Shown: one piece after another, positions 40,537-51,349 of the stretch
How the letters are laid out: each line of letters opens with the position of its first letter
How positions within the stretch are numbered: the stretch's first letter is position 1
Source: Seminavis robusta
Lineage: Eukaryota > Bacillariophyta > Bacillariophyceae > Naviculales > Naviculaceae
DNA length: 64,000 bases
NCBI GenBank assembly: GCA_903772945.1
Contig: CAICTM010000459.1
Coordinates: 1-64,000 of the forward strand
Reading direction: 5' to 3'
Notes under the pieces: generated by a model
Seen by the model: the letters and a program-made list of their open reading frames with translations, nothing else
What the model was told of the DNA's origin: nothing
Database searches by the model: none
Position numbers and translations under genes: made by a program

Positions 40537-43381
40537 ATGTCCTTTCCTCTTGCCCGCATCTTCCATGATGACCCCAGAGGAAATGTGCCGGTGGGGCCAT
40601 CCTTTGGCTTTCAAACAAAAAAGACCCGAGAGCCGAAAACAAAACCTCCAGATAGGATAGAGAAAGAGACAATGCCCAGCGAAGCTCACGACGACGCCGA
40701 TAGCACCACCGGTGGTGGCAGAGATCATGTTGTGCCGACATCCAATGAACGAGAAAAGATGGCCGAGAAGGAAAAGAAGGCTGTGACCTGCTTGCGTTTG
40801 GTTCTCTTGGCAGTTTTGGTGGTCTCTGCTGTTGTGGTTTCCGTCGTACTGTATCTCTACACCTCTGGGAAGGAACAGGAGGAGTTTGAGTCTCAGTTTG
40901 ATAGTGATGTTTTCAAGCTTATGGAATCCCTGGGACAGCACCTTGACCTCACACTGGGGTCGGTCGACGCTTTTGTGTACAAGATGGTGTCTCATGCCAA
41001 GAGCTCCAAAAGCGAATTCCCTTTTGTGACTGTTCCCGATTTTGGTGTCCAGGCAGCAAAGGTATTGAGCACTTCTGTTTTCTTCTACCTTGGATCATAT
41101 GCTTCGGTGAAGAACGATCAACGTCTAGCCTGGGAAAACTACACAGCCGATCCCAACAACCACTATTGGCTTGAAGAGAACATTCACCAAGTTCAAGTCG
41201 ATGACCCCAACTACCATGGTCCCATTGTGGAGGATTTCATCACCTCTTACCAGCTGTTTGATTGGATGGTTAACACAATTCCCTACAATGATACAACTGA
41301 TCCCTATTCGGTAATTTGGCAGCATTATCCTTCTAGTCCTACACCATATATCCCCCCATTCAACTGGGTTGCCGACACTAATCCTGTTTATCGCAGAAAC
41401 ATTGTACATGCAAGGGAAACAAAGACAATTACCATGGCTGAAGTGTCCAATCTAGTTGATGATCCAAGTGATGAACAACAAGTGCAGTTTGCTGATTTGA
41501 CCAATGACTGGGCTAAAAGCTATATTTCACCAGATGAAGACCCATCAGAACCCATCATTGAGTTGATTTTCCCCATGCTAAACACTGTCGACAAGGTTCA
41601 GATTGACTTGGAAAACCCTGACTTGGGCCCACCGGTTGGTCTCTTGTTCCTCCTTGGTTACGTCAGGGATCTCATTCGAGACATTCTCCCCCCCAATTCA
41701 AAGGGCATCATCATTGTTTTCAAAAATACCTATGACCAAGTCTTCTCTTACCGGATCGATGGCGCTGAAACAACCTTTCTTGGTTCTGGGGACCATCATG
41801 AAGCAAAGTACAACCACATGGGACGTTCTGCCCTGCTCCCTGATCTCTCCAAGGAAAACAAAGGCAAAGGTTCCTCCATGTACACAGGACTTCCATTGGA
41901 CACAAAGGCATGTGTGTATGAAGTGACCATTTACCCCTCACAAGAAATGCAGGATCGATATGTTACCTCAGATCCCACTATGTTGGCGGTTGGTGCGTTC
42001 CTTATTTTCCTTTTTACATCAGCTGTGTTCTTGCTGTATGACATGTATGTGGCTCGCCGGCAGCACATCATCCAGAACCGAGCACTGGCATCTGGTGCTA
42101 TTGTGAATTCTCTCTTCCCGGAAGGAGTGCGGGACCAGCTTTATGAAGAGCACCGACCAGCTCCTGAGCAGGCCAAGACCAAGAACAACATGTTGTCCTC
42201 TGTGGCAGCAATGGGAGCCATATCTGACAATGCTTCTGAAGATCCTTCAGCAATGTCCCCAGCATCTGGAAAACCAATCGCAGACTTGTTTGAAGAAACT
42301 TCTGTGTTCTTTGCAGACATTGTCGGCTTTACCAAGTGGAGTAGCTCGAGGACTCCAATTGAAGTATTTGAACTATTGGAAGCTCTCTATGGAGCATTCG
42401 ATGCTGTAAGTAACAGCGATGTGGCACTTCTGTGATTGCCATGTTTTTGTATATGTGATTCTTCTTGTTGCTGAATGACTCATATTGTATCTTGCATAGA
42501 TTGCCAAACGCCGTCGAGTGTTCAAAGTCGAGACTATTGGAGATTGTTACGTTGCTGTGACCGGTGAGTTAGTTGGTTGCATCAAATGACAGGAGTTATC
42601 GTGTAGCAAACATGGAGCAGGTGCTCTCTAACTCGGCATTCTTTCTTGCCCTGCAGGCCTTCCCAATCCTCAAGCTGAACATGCTGTGATCTTGGTGAAG
42701 TTTGCTCGAGATTGTATGACGAGGATGAGACAAGTCCTCGAAGACCTAGTGGAGACCTTGGGTGTTGACACTCGTGAATTGGATATGAGAGTTGGGATTC
42801 ACAGGTACGATGAAATGGTTGCAGACGCTGCATACAAGATGTCATCTTCTAACTAGGAGCTTGCTGTACATATCCCTACCTATGTAATGCAGTGGTCCAG
42901 TCACAGTGAGTACAAGTACATTCACTGATGTTGTGTTCCGCACAGAGCATGAGCAGGAATACTCACTCCTTGTGTCTTCTCTCTGTGTCTTCGTCAGGCT
43001 GGCGTTTTGCGTGGTGAGAAGGGCCGCTTCCAGCTGTTTGGTGATAGTGTGAACACTGCTGCTCGAATGGAAAGCCATGGGAAGCCAGGAATGATCCATG
43101 TCTCCGAAGCAACCGCTAATGAACTGACCAAAGCTGGCAAGGCAAGCTGGCTACAACCACGTGATGAAAAGATCACTGCCAAGGGCAAGGGAGAAATGCA
43201 GACCTACTTTGTGATTATGGCTCCTCCTCGCACAAGTATCATCTCAAGTGGTGAATCGATGGTTCTATCTTCAGCGACCATGTCTTCGATTGGCGAATCA
43301 ACCAACCAAGGTTTGCGTGGCTCTTTGCCTGGGCGAAGTGACAGCTTTGACGATGAATTCCAGGCAACGGTGGAGGTCTAG
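40537..43381 (+). CDS. Receptor-type class III nucleotide cyclase (probably guanylate)
   Basis: Exons 40537-42405, 42500-42563, 42657-42804, 42893-42905 and 42998-43381 (introns 88-94 bp) give 825 residues. TM1 is at about 83-108. An ectodomain of about 370 residues follows, then TM2 (MLAVGAFLIFLFTSAVFLLYDMYV), a linker and the cyclase domain from about 590. Metal-binding Asp residues are in FFADIVGFTKWSS and VETIGDCYVAVTG. The transition-state Asn/Arg are in SVNTAARMES. The base-selecting Glu in KVETIGD is typical of guanylate cyclases. The second selector is Gln (RFQLFGD) where guanylate enzymes have Cys and adenylate enzymes Asp, so specificity is not certain. Exon 4 is only 13 nt. The ectodomain is homologous to that of the gene at 55038. 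A later ATG at 40673 is an alternative start. Confidence 0.9.
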
Positions 43382-43776
43382 CTAGCTACCCACCCAGAAG
43401 GATTGCACGTACCTGCAGTTTAATTTTAGATGGAATGTACCCGTATGATTTGATTCCATTCGATCATTCAGCCGGTAGCAGGGAGGTACACTGTACCGGT
43501 AGGTGGTGGCTGCTGGATTGGATTCGCAGGTTCAGTTTCCCATCCGACTGCGAGCCCCTTGCCGCGTTTGGTCGCTTCGCTGGCTGACCCTGACATCACT
43601 TATTTTTGGTCAGGTCAGGCTTCCTTGACACCAGTTATTGGTCTGGCTTTCCTTTACAAGATCCGTAATTTACGTGGGCTTCGCATCCAGAACCCTCATT
43701 ATTTCCATACCAACACAGTCCGTCCTATTCCCGAAAATTTAGAAGATAGCAATAGCAAGGGTATACAGTAGCCACC
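43382..43776. other. Spacer and presumed promoter of the ABCG gene
   Basis: No gene. It begins with CTAGCTAGCTACC directly at the cyclase stop and holds an ACCGGT word near 43497. Both adjacent genes read rightward. No TATA box is convincing. Confidence 0.4.
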
Positions 43777-46700
43777 ATGACAGAAGAAGAAGTCAAAGAG
43801 GACAATCATGTGGAGGATGAATCGGTAGAGGTTCGGCCGAACCTTGTGTTCAACAGCATTGTCTCGTCGACGACACTGACGGCAGCAGAAGCAGAAGAAG
43901 CAGCCAAAGCAGCCGCTGCCGTGACGCCGACCATTGCGGAACCACGAGCGGCCAATGGAGCACCCCAGCAGCGTCGTCGGTCTCATTTTCAGGCTCTGCT
44001 GGAAAAGAAGGAATCCCAGGCCGTTCATCGTGTGCCTCAGCAACCCAAAATTGACGAAGGCGAAGAAGATGACGATGAGGAAAACGCCGAGCCGCCCGTA
44101 TATAAAGACTTTCAGGCAGTTCCTCAGGAAGAACAAAACCACAACCTGCAGGCCACTGGTGGTGGTGATGATAGTGATGAACGCCCTCAGATGCGCCGTC
44201 GAGAATCTGGTTTTTTCGATATCGGTGATGGCTACACCAAGTTCCAGGCTCATGTGGGGATGGATCGTCATGTGCAGGTCAATTTGCGCAATTATTGCTA
44301 CCATGTTCCGGTCAAGATGGATGCTCCCAGTATCAAGACTGTCTTGAATCAGAGTGCTGTCTACGTCGTCTACGAGTTCTTTCGACGAGTACACTTTTAC
44401 TGCCAACGAAAACAAAACAATGCACCTCCTGGCTCTCCCCAAGGCTGGGAGGCCGAGACTCCTGGCGAGTTGTTCCTGCCCTTTGACAAAAAGTCCATTC
44501 TCGATGATATCACCCTGTGCTTTGAACCTGGGAAAACATACCTCATTTTGGCACCGCCAGGAGGAGGAAAGACTACCTTACTCAAAGCCATTGCTGGATT
44601 GCTACCCTACGGGAGGGATCTGCAGGGGAATCCCGTGAAGAACCAACCACACATCGACGGACGGATCGAATTCAATGGCGTTACCAAGGAAGATGAACCA
44701 GAAATGATCCTACCCAACCTGGTGTCCTTTGTGGGACAACTCGACAACCATGCTCCTTATCTGACTGTCAAGGAAACGTTTGACTTTGCCTTTCAATGTC
44801 GAACCGGTGGAACTCACTCGAACTTGGGTGTCAAATCCGATAATGTCGTGGCCGATCTCGACAAGGAAAAGTTTACCGAAAACCTAACGATTGAAGGACT
44901 CGATCTGGCACACGTTGCCGATACGTTTGGTAAGATTGTCGTGATGATAATGTCGATCGATGTCGTGATGTGTCATCGCCTTGATCAGTTTTAATGAATT
45001 GCTCACCCACCACTGACTTGTTGGTCACCAGTTGGAAATGACGATGTTCGTGGTGTCTCTGGTGGACAACGTCGTCGAGTGACTGTCGGGGAAATGATGC
45101 AGGGCCAGAATCCCGTCGCATGTGGCGACGAAATTAGTACAGGATTGGACGCCGCAGTCACGCACGACATTGTGCATTCCATTGTCGCCTTTTCCAAAAA
45201 GGCCATGACCACTCGCATTATTTCACTACTGCAGCCAGGACCCGAAACGGTTTGTCTTTTTGATGAGATTGTCTTGTTGGCAGAGGGTAAGATTGTGTTT
45301 GCTGGGAAGATTGAAGAGGTCGTCGATTACTTTGAAGCATTGGGATACGAACAACCTGCAACCATGGATGTGGCGGACTACATTCAATCCATTCCCACTC
45401 CGGATGGAGCTCTGTACTTTAATGCGGAACGCAGTCCGCTTTCCAAGCACTACACGACAGAACAGTTCTCCAATGCTTTCAAAGACAGTAAGCAATACCA
45501 ACGAATTAAAGACAAACTCGACAATAGCAAGACACCCAATCAGTGGATGCCTGTGTCGAGAGGAAAATCCAAGAGGGGCGGCGACGAAGAAGAGGGCACA
45601 ACTGCCAAGAAAGAAGTCCCCAAACAATTCAGAGTTCTCTACCAGAACTCCTTTGTACGTGCCATGTCACTGAATTTTAAGCGGCACCTGACTCTTTGGA
45701 AACGTGACTATGGGTTCATCATTGGAAAGATGTTTGAAAACATTGGTATGGCCGTTGCGACAGGGGGGATTCTCTTTGGACAAGCTAGGTTGCCCGACAT
45801 AGAGTTTCGAGATCCAGCGGAAACGGCAGACAAGCAGTACAAGCTCGTGGCTGGTATCTATGGAGCATTGTTCATGACAACGTTTCACATTCTCCTTGGT
45901 AAGATAACTCATTGCAGATCAACCTGGCCGTTGCACGCTGTTTGAAGATGCATCGCTCTGACTGACAATGTTTGTGCTTTGGCCTTGCCTTGTCAGGAAC
46001 AATGACTGCGGCCCCAGATGAAGTAGACGGCCGTTCCATCCATTACAAACACCACGATGCAAAGTTCTATCAGACATTTGCTTTTGTGTTTGGGCGCCTT
46101 TTTTCGACATTTCCACAGCGAACTATCGAAATTGTCTCATTTGGAATTCCCCTGTACTGGATGGTCGGTTTGGACCCCACTGCTCGAGGTTTTTTTGTTT
46201 ACTTGGCAATTCTCATCATCTACACGATTGGATTGAAGTTGATGTTTAGCATTTTGGCGCAAACGCTCCCCAAGAAGGCGTAAGTGAATGTTTGACTCGC
46301 TATGGCAATACTCGATCTACGACAACAGCAATTTTATGAACCATCCCATTTTTTCATTTTAAGAAACGTTCAAGGGGTGGGGACCTCCTTGGTTCTTCTC
46401 ATGGTGTTGTTCGGTGGGTTCATTGTGTATCCGAATGTCATGCCGCCTTTCTACGACTGGATCATCTGGACGAACCCAATGGCGTGGGTGAGTAGGCCGG
46501 CATCCATGATTTGGGTGGAAGCTCTGGAACCCAGCCACTCGTTGAAATCAACCAGCCATGTTTCATCCTAATCTCCTTTCGTCTTCTCTTTGTCGCTCTT
46601 TAGGCTTTGCAAGGTCTGGTGTCAAACGAATTCATGTCAGACAAGTACAAGGATATTCCTGGAGGCGGTGAACAGTTTCTGGAAGTCCGTGGTTTCAAAG

Positions 46701-49439
46701 TTGGTACACAATGGATCTATTATCCGTTTGCCTATCTGATTCCGTTCACCTTCTTTGCCGGCCTCGTGCTTGGGGTGGTAATGAACCACATACGCATCGA
46801 GCCAGAAATAAACAGCGTGAAAGGGAAGAAGATCACCATTGGAAAAGCCCAGCAAGACGACGAAGAAGATTTTAACCTGCCGTTCATTCCCGTGGACTTG
46901 ACCTTTGAGAAGATGGTGTACGAAGTCAAAGCTTCTACAGGAGACGAGACCTTGAAGCTGTTAAATGAGGTATCAGGTATCTTCGCTGCTGGTCGAATGG
47001 TAGCTCTCATGGGCAGCAGGCAAGGCCAGAAAATCGCATGTCACGCCCGTCACAACGCCATCATTACGGCAGCATGCCGCTCACATATCGCTTTTTCCTC
47101 CATCTCTCCAGTGGTGCAGGGTGGGTCGTGTCGCAAGGGAACAGCAGATCTCGTCATGTTGCACTTCTGACCGTTGTTTCTTCTGTTTGGCTTGAACGCA
47201 GGAAGACTACTCTGATGGATGTCATCGCAATGCGAAAGGATTCTGGTACCATCACGGGAGATGTCATGTTGAACGGATTTCCACAAGAGCGGAGGTCCTT
47301 TCTACGTGTGTCTGGATACGTGGAGCAAGTGAGTGCGGAAGGATGTTTGTGCTTCGATTCCATCGCCTACATGCTGTTGTGTCTAACACTCGCTTCGTCA
47401 TGCGATGACAGTTCGACATCCAGCAACCAGAACTAACCGTACGAGAGACTGTGGAGTTCTGCGCAAGGTTGCGCCTGAATGCCGACGACCCGGGAATCAA
47501 GGATGATGCCGGGAAGCTAAGGTTCGCTAGCAATGTGCTCAAAACGATGGAACTGACTAATATACAAACCTTACAGGTGGGAAGCTACGAGGAGGGAGGC
47601 CTTACTTTTGAACAAAGGAAGCGTCTGGCGATTGCTTGTGAACTGGCAGGTAAGGTAGTGCAGCGGGAAAGCTCTGTGCAGGAGTCAGTCTGACTAACGA
47701 CTTTCCGATTTCCCTTGTCTTCCGCGTGACTCTTTCTTTAGGATCCCCTGCAGGTGTGTTCACGGTTGCTGTGCTCTTTTGAGTTTCAATGCACTCTGAT
47801 TGCTCACTTTCTGCTCTGTTTCGTTTGGTACCCTTTTGCTCCAGTCATATTTTTGGACGAACCTACTTCGTGAGTTCCCTTCTGAATCGAACGGTTGCCT
47901 TCCTGTGGTAGTCTTTCTTCTAACATGACAACGTGTTCGAATCCTCGCAGTGGGCTCGATAGTCGTGGGGCTCTAGTTGTGATGAGAGCGATGAAGCGCA
48001 TTGCAGATCAAGGACGCACCGTTTGCAGTACTGTGCATCAACCAAGCGGAGTACGTATAGTTGTTATCGAATGCTTTTTATTCTAGTTGAATGCTTCGAA
48101 TGCTGACATTCTCCTTTCTGTTTCAAGGCTGTCTTTCAAATGTTTGATGATCTGTTGCTTCTAACTAAAGGAGGCAACACGGTCTTCTTTGGCGAGCTCG
48201 GACCGGACTCTGTTCGCCTGATCGATTACTTTGAAAGCCGAGGAGGGGACCCTATCGAGTTTGGGGAGAATCCAGCTGCCTGGATGCTCAGTGCGCAAAC
48301 CTCTGGCGCTGCAGCTGAAAAGGACTGGCCAGAAGAATTCAAGGCGTCCAAACAATACAGCGAACTGTTCGAAAGGATTGAAGCGGCGAAGGAATCACCA
48401 GACGAATCGAAAAAGCTGAGCTTCGAAAATGACTACCCAACAACGGCAAAAGAACGCGTCCACATGATGAATCGAAGAATGGTGACAATTTACAAACGAT
48501 CTCCTTCGTACAACCTTGCACGTCTCATGATTTCGATTGTGTATGCATTCATCATCGGATCCGTGTTTCTAAGAGGTGAAGGGAGACGCGACTTTTGGAG
48601 GGAGAATGAAGTCGATGCAGTCATCTCGACCATGTTCTTCAGCCTGATTGTGATTGGGGTGACAGTGATCAGTATGGCAGTCCCCGTTACCAAGACACTG
48701 CGTGATGTTTTCTACAAGCACCGTGCATCGGGGATGCTGACGCACAAAGCACTAAGCACGGCCTTATTCTTTGGGGAGATTCCTTATATTTTGCTCATCT
48801 CAGTTCTATTTGGTGCGATTTACTATGCAACTGTTGGCCTGTTCAGTTCTGCCGGTAAGTTTCCGTCCTGGAGGAGTTGCGTGAGCAGGACGGAGCCGAC
48901 GACTCACTACGTTCTTCTATCGAACTTCAACGACAGAGAGATTCTGGTATTTCTTCCTCTTCTTCACACTGAACGTTGCCAATTATGCATATTTCGGCCA
49001 AGCCTTCATTTGCCTTGTCAAGGATACCCCCACTGCAGGTGCATTGATGGGGGCCTTGATCGGCTACAACGTGTTCTTTTCGGGTCTGATCGTGAAGCCT
49101 CAGTACTTCAATGGACCCTTTCAGATGGGCTTATGGACGGCCCCCGGTCGTTTTGCATTCGAGGGAATGGTCATTACCCAGTTCAACGAAATCGAGGTTC
49201 CAGTTCTTCCTCAATACGAGAGCCCCTTCTTCTTTCACCGAAACTGCAGCCTGGCGGATAATCCACCAGTTATCCAGACTTGCAATGGAACAATGGATGC
49301 GTATGTGGAATTTTACTTTGGTGGCCGGTTCACTATTGACAATTTCTGGTTGGATCTTGGTGTCCTCCTGGGATATTTGTTGCTTACTCGCATCCTGAGT
49401 TACTGGGCTCTTTACAAGTTCAACTACTCAAATTCTTAG
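43777..49439 (+). CDS. Full-size ABCG/PDR-type transporter with microexons
   Basis: ATP-driven exporter, NBD-TMD-NBD-TMD. Thirteen exons fit, all in phase: 43777-44929, 45032-45898, 45997-46279, 46364-46487, 46604-47019, 47112-47120, 47202-47328, 47412-47649, 47742-47753, 47845-47869, 47951-48050, 48128-48854 and 48937-49439, giving 1,527 residues. Introns are 77-116 bp. NBD1 has Walker [13 protein letters not shown] (about 260), signature VSGGQRRR and Walker B plus [12 protein letters not shown]2 has MGSSGAGKTTLMD (about 945), the degenerate PDR signature [24 protein letters not shown] and STVHQPSG. Two membrane domains follow (for example [10 protein letters not shown] and [19 protein letters not shown]). 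The intron at 47020 is GC-AG. Exons of 9, 12 and 25 nt complete NBD2. Likely plasma-membrane drug or lipid efflux. Confidence 0.92.
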
Positions 49440-49605
49440 CTAGATTATGCAATTGCTGGTTGTGTTGCTGTAACTGGTCAAGAGCGAAATGATTTATCTG
49501 TACAGTCGTACTGGTGACTGCTCATCTATTCTATACGTAAATCAGGCAGACTTAGTAGCAGCCTTTCATACCGTTTGGATGTCCATCCACACAATCTTCT
49601 TCTAG

Positions 49606-50925
49606 CTAGTCACCCAACACAATCCGTCTAGCAATGTTCCAAACGGCGAGGAGCGGCCCAGAACGATCTTCATTGGCGTTCAATCCACAATCCTTTCGCA
49701 ACAGTTCCCAGTCAGATACAATGAGTCTGTGATCGGATAGATTGCTAGGACTGACATAGACACCCGAAAGCAGTAGTCTCTGATCCTTGTAAAACGTGTA
49801 ATCGACAATGGTACCGGACCAGTGCGTTGACGGGGGTGGATCCAGAGGGGTCATCCAGTTTGTTTTGGCCGGGAAGGGTCGATCCCATATGCAGCGATAT
49901 CCAAAGGCGCGCAAGAGGTATGCGACGCCATCATTTACGGGTGACTGGCGGCGTTGCTTGTTGTCAACAATCATTTGCCATTCGTCTCGGGTGTAGTCCA
50001 CTCGCCGTTGTTGATTGAAACATCCCGTGACCATGACATTGGGGGTATCGAATCCAATGTCTTCCACGAGCGTCTTTATTTCACCCAAGCGATATTGCCC
50101 CCCATCATCTTCGCTGTCTTGCAAATGGGTCCCATAGATCCAAAAGACGTGATCTTCATCATGGTGATTCTGGTGGCAGCTGCGTCGCTTTTGGCGTTGA
50201 CTACTGCGACGGCTTCGAGTTCCGCGTCCACTGGACGAACAACCCTGAAGATCTCTTTCCTCCGTGCTGGCTGGATCGGTTGTCGTAGTAGAGTCGTCCT
50301 CACTGGTACTCGCCATACTGCGGGTGCTGTGATCTGTCATGGTTGCTGCGGACGACGACGTTGCAATACTACCATCATCGTGGTGACTGGATATGCCTGC
50401 CATGCTAGTATCCAAGCAGTCATTGTTGTTGTTGTTGCTCTTGAGTGTCACTTGTACGGCAACGGCATCCCGCATGATATCCAACTGTAGCTTGTAATGC
50501 TGCAATACTGGTAGTCTCGTGGCAATGACAGTCGGACAATAGCAATCCGCAACATGCAATTCATACCCTGCGGCCTCCAACAATTCTTTGGCGCGTTCTC
50601 GTCCTTCTTCCTTGGTGCTGGCTCGTGCCATGCCAAACTCGTTGAGGACGATAATATCGACGTCCAACGTCAACAGCGTGTTGACAATGGCGGTGGCCAT
50701 CTCTTCGGGCGAATGAGGCTCCTCGTTCATGTAATTGCAAAAGAAGTGGACATTCCATTGGCAGGTCCGTAACGATGTTTGGTGGGCTCGGGGTGGGACA
50801 CTGACGGGGTCTTCACCGCCGGTGTGAGAACTCGCTCGAAGATTGTCGTTCTGGTATAGTTCCAAAAGCTTGGTGCTCTTGCCATAGTAGCCATCGCGGA
50901 ATGCTTGGGGTCGGAATTTCCACAT
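49606..50925 (-). CDS. Endonuclease/exonuclease/phosphatase (EEP) family protein
   Basis: 439 residues, one exon, no targeting signal. EEP landmarks: CQWNVHFFCNYMN (first Asn), DVDIIVLNEFG (metal-binding Glu), WIYGTHLQDS (His-containing strand), VMVTGCFNQQ, GTIVDYTFYKD and SNLSDHRLIVSDW (SDH catalytic His). The fourth motif normally reads GDFN. Here the Asp is Cys, so catalysis may be lost or altered. A low-complexity Ser/Thr/Arg insert of about 90 residues sits between beta strands. The family includes DNases, sphingomyelinases, inositol phosphatases and deadenylases, and the substrate here is open. It is convergent with the ABCG gene (stops 167 bases apart) and divergent from the plastid-protein gene. 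Confidence 0.75.
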   Translation of the reverse strand: MWKFRPQAFRDGYYGKSTKLLELYQNDNLRASSHTGGEDPVSVPPRAHQTSLRTCQWNVHFFCNYMNEEPHSPEEMATAIVNTLLTLDVDIIVLNEFGMARASTKEEGRERAKELLEAAGYELHVADCYCPTVIATRLPVLQHYKLQLDIMRDAVAVQVTLKSNNNNNDCLDTSMAGISSHHDDGSIATSSSAATMTDHSTRSMASTSEDDSTTTTDPASTEERDLQGCSSSGRGTRSRRSSQRQKRRSCHQNHHDEDHVFWIYGTHLQDSEDDGGQYRLGEIKTLVEDIGFDTPNVMVTGCFNQQRRVDYTRDEWQMIVDNKQRRQSPVNDGVAYLLRAFGYRCIWDRPFPAKTNWMTPLDPPPSTHWSGTIVDYTFYKDQRLLLSGVYVSPSNLSDHRLIVSDWELLRKDCGLNANEDRSGPLLAVWNIARRIVLGD

Positions 50926-51349
50926 CTATCTGTTTGTTTGGTGGTTGCGTAACATAAAGTCTTGCTCATTGTGAGTTTGTGGCTCACAAGAAGCAGATTG
51001 GGACAGCCCGAGGAACCCTTCCCTCGACTTTGGAAATCCCACGCGCAGGCCATCCTCGTGTCTTTTTCTTTTCTCAAGACTGACGTCATCTTCATTTTTG
51101 GTGTTCATCACGGCAACAACAAGCCTCAAGAGGGACAAGAAAGGACATGAGGACATGCAACCAACATCCCACAACCCACAAGAGCAAGCGGCAAGAAGGA
51201 CAAGCAAGGACAAGCAAAGGATCGAGCGTGTGGTACCGGTAGCCCCATCTCACAGAGCATACTTACCAGAGAATACATACTTCGAAGCTCCCAAAGACAA
51301 CCTCCATAAAGAGACCAATCGAAGAAGAAACACGGCCAGAAAGAAGCAA
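50926..51349. other. Divergent promoter region
   Basis: Lies between the EEP gene start and the ATG chosen at 51350. The plus frame is open from 51098 but that part is basic, repetitive and lacks signal features, so I read it as 5' leader. An ACCGGT word is at about 51235. Confidence 0.4.

Noticed and set aside
40537-49439. Operon-like co-transcription of cyclase and ABCG genes (same strand, 395 bases apart)
   Set aside because: Nothing shows a shared transcript, and spacing of this size is normal between independent diatom genes.
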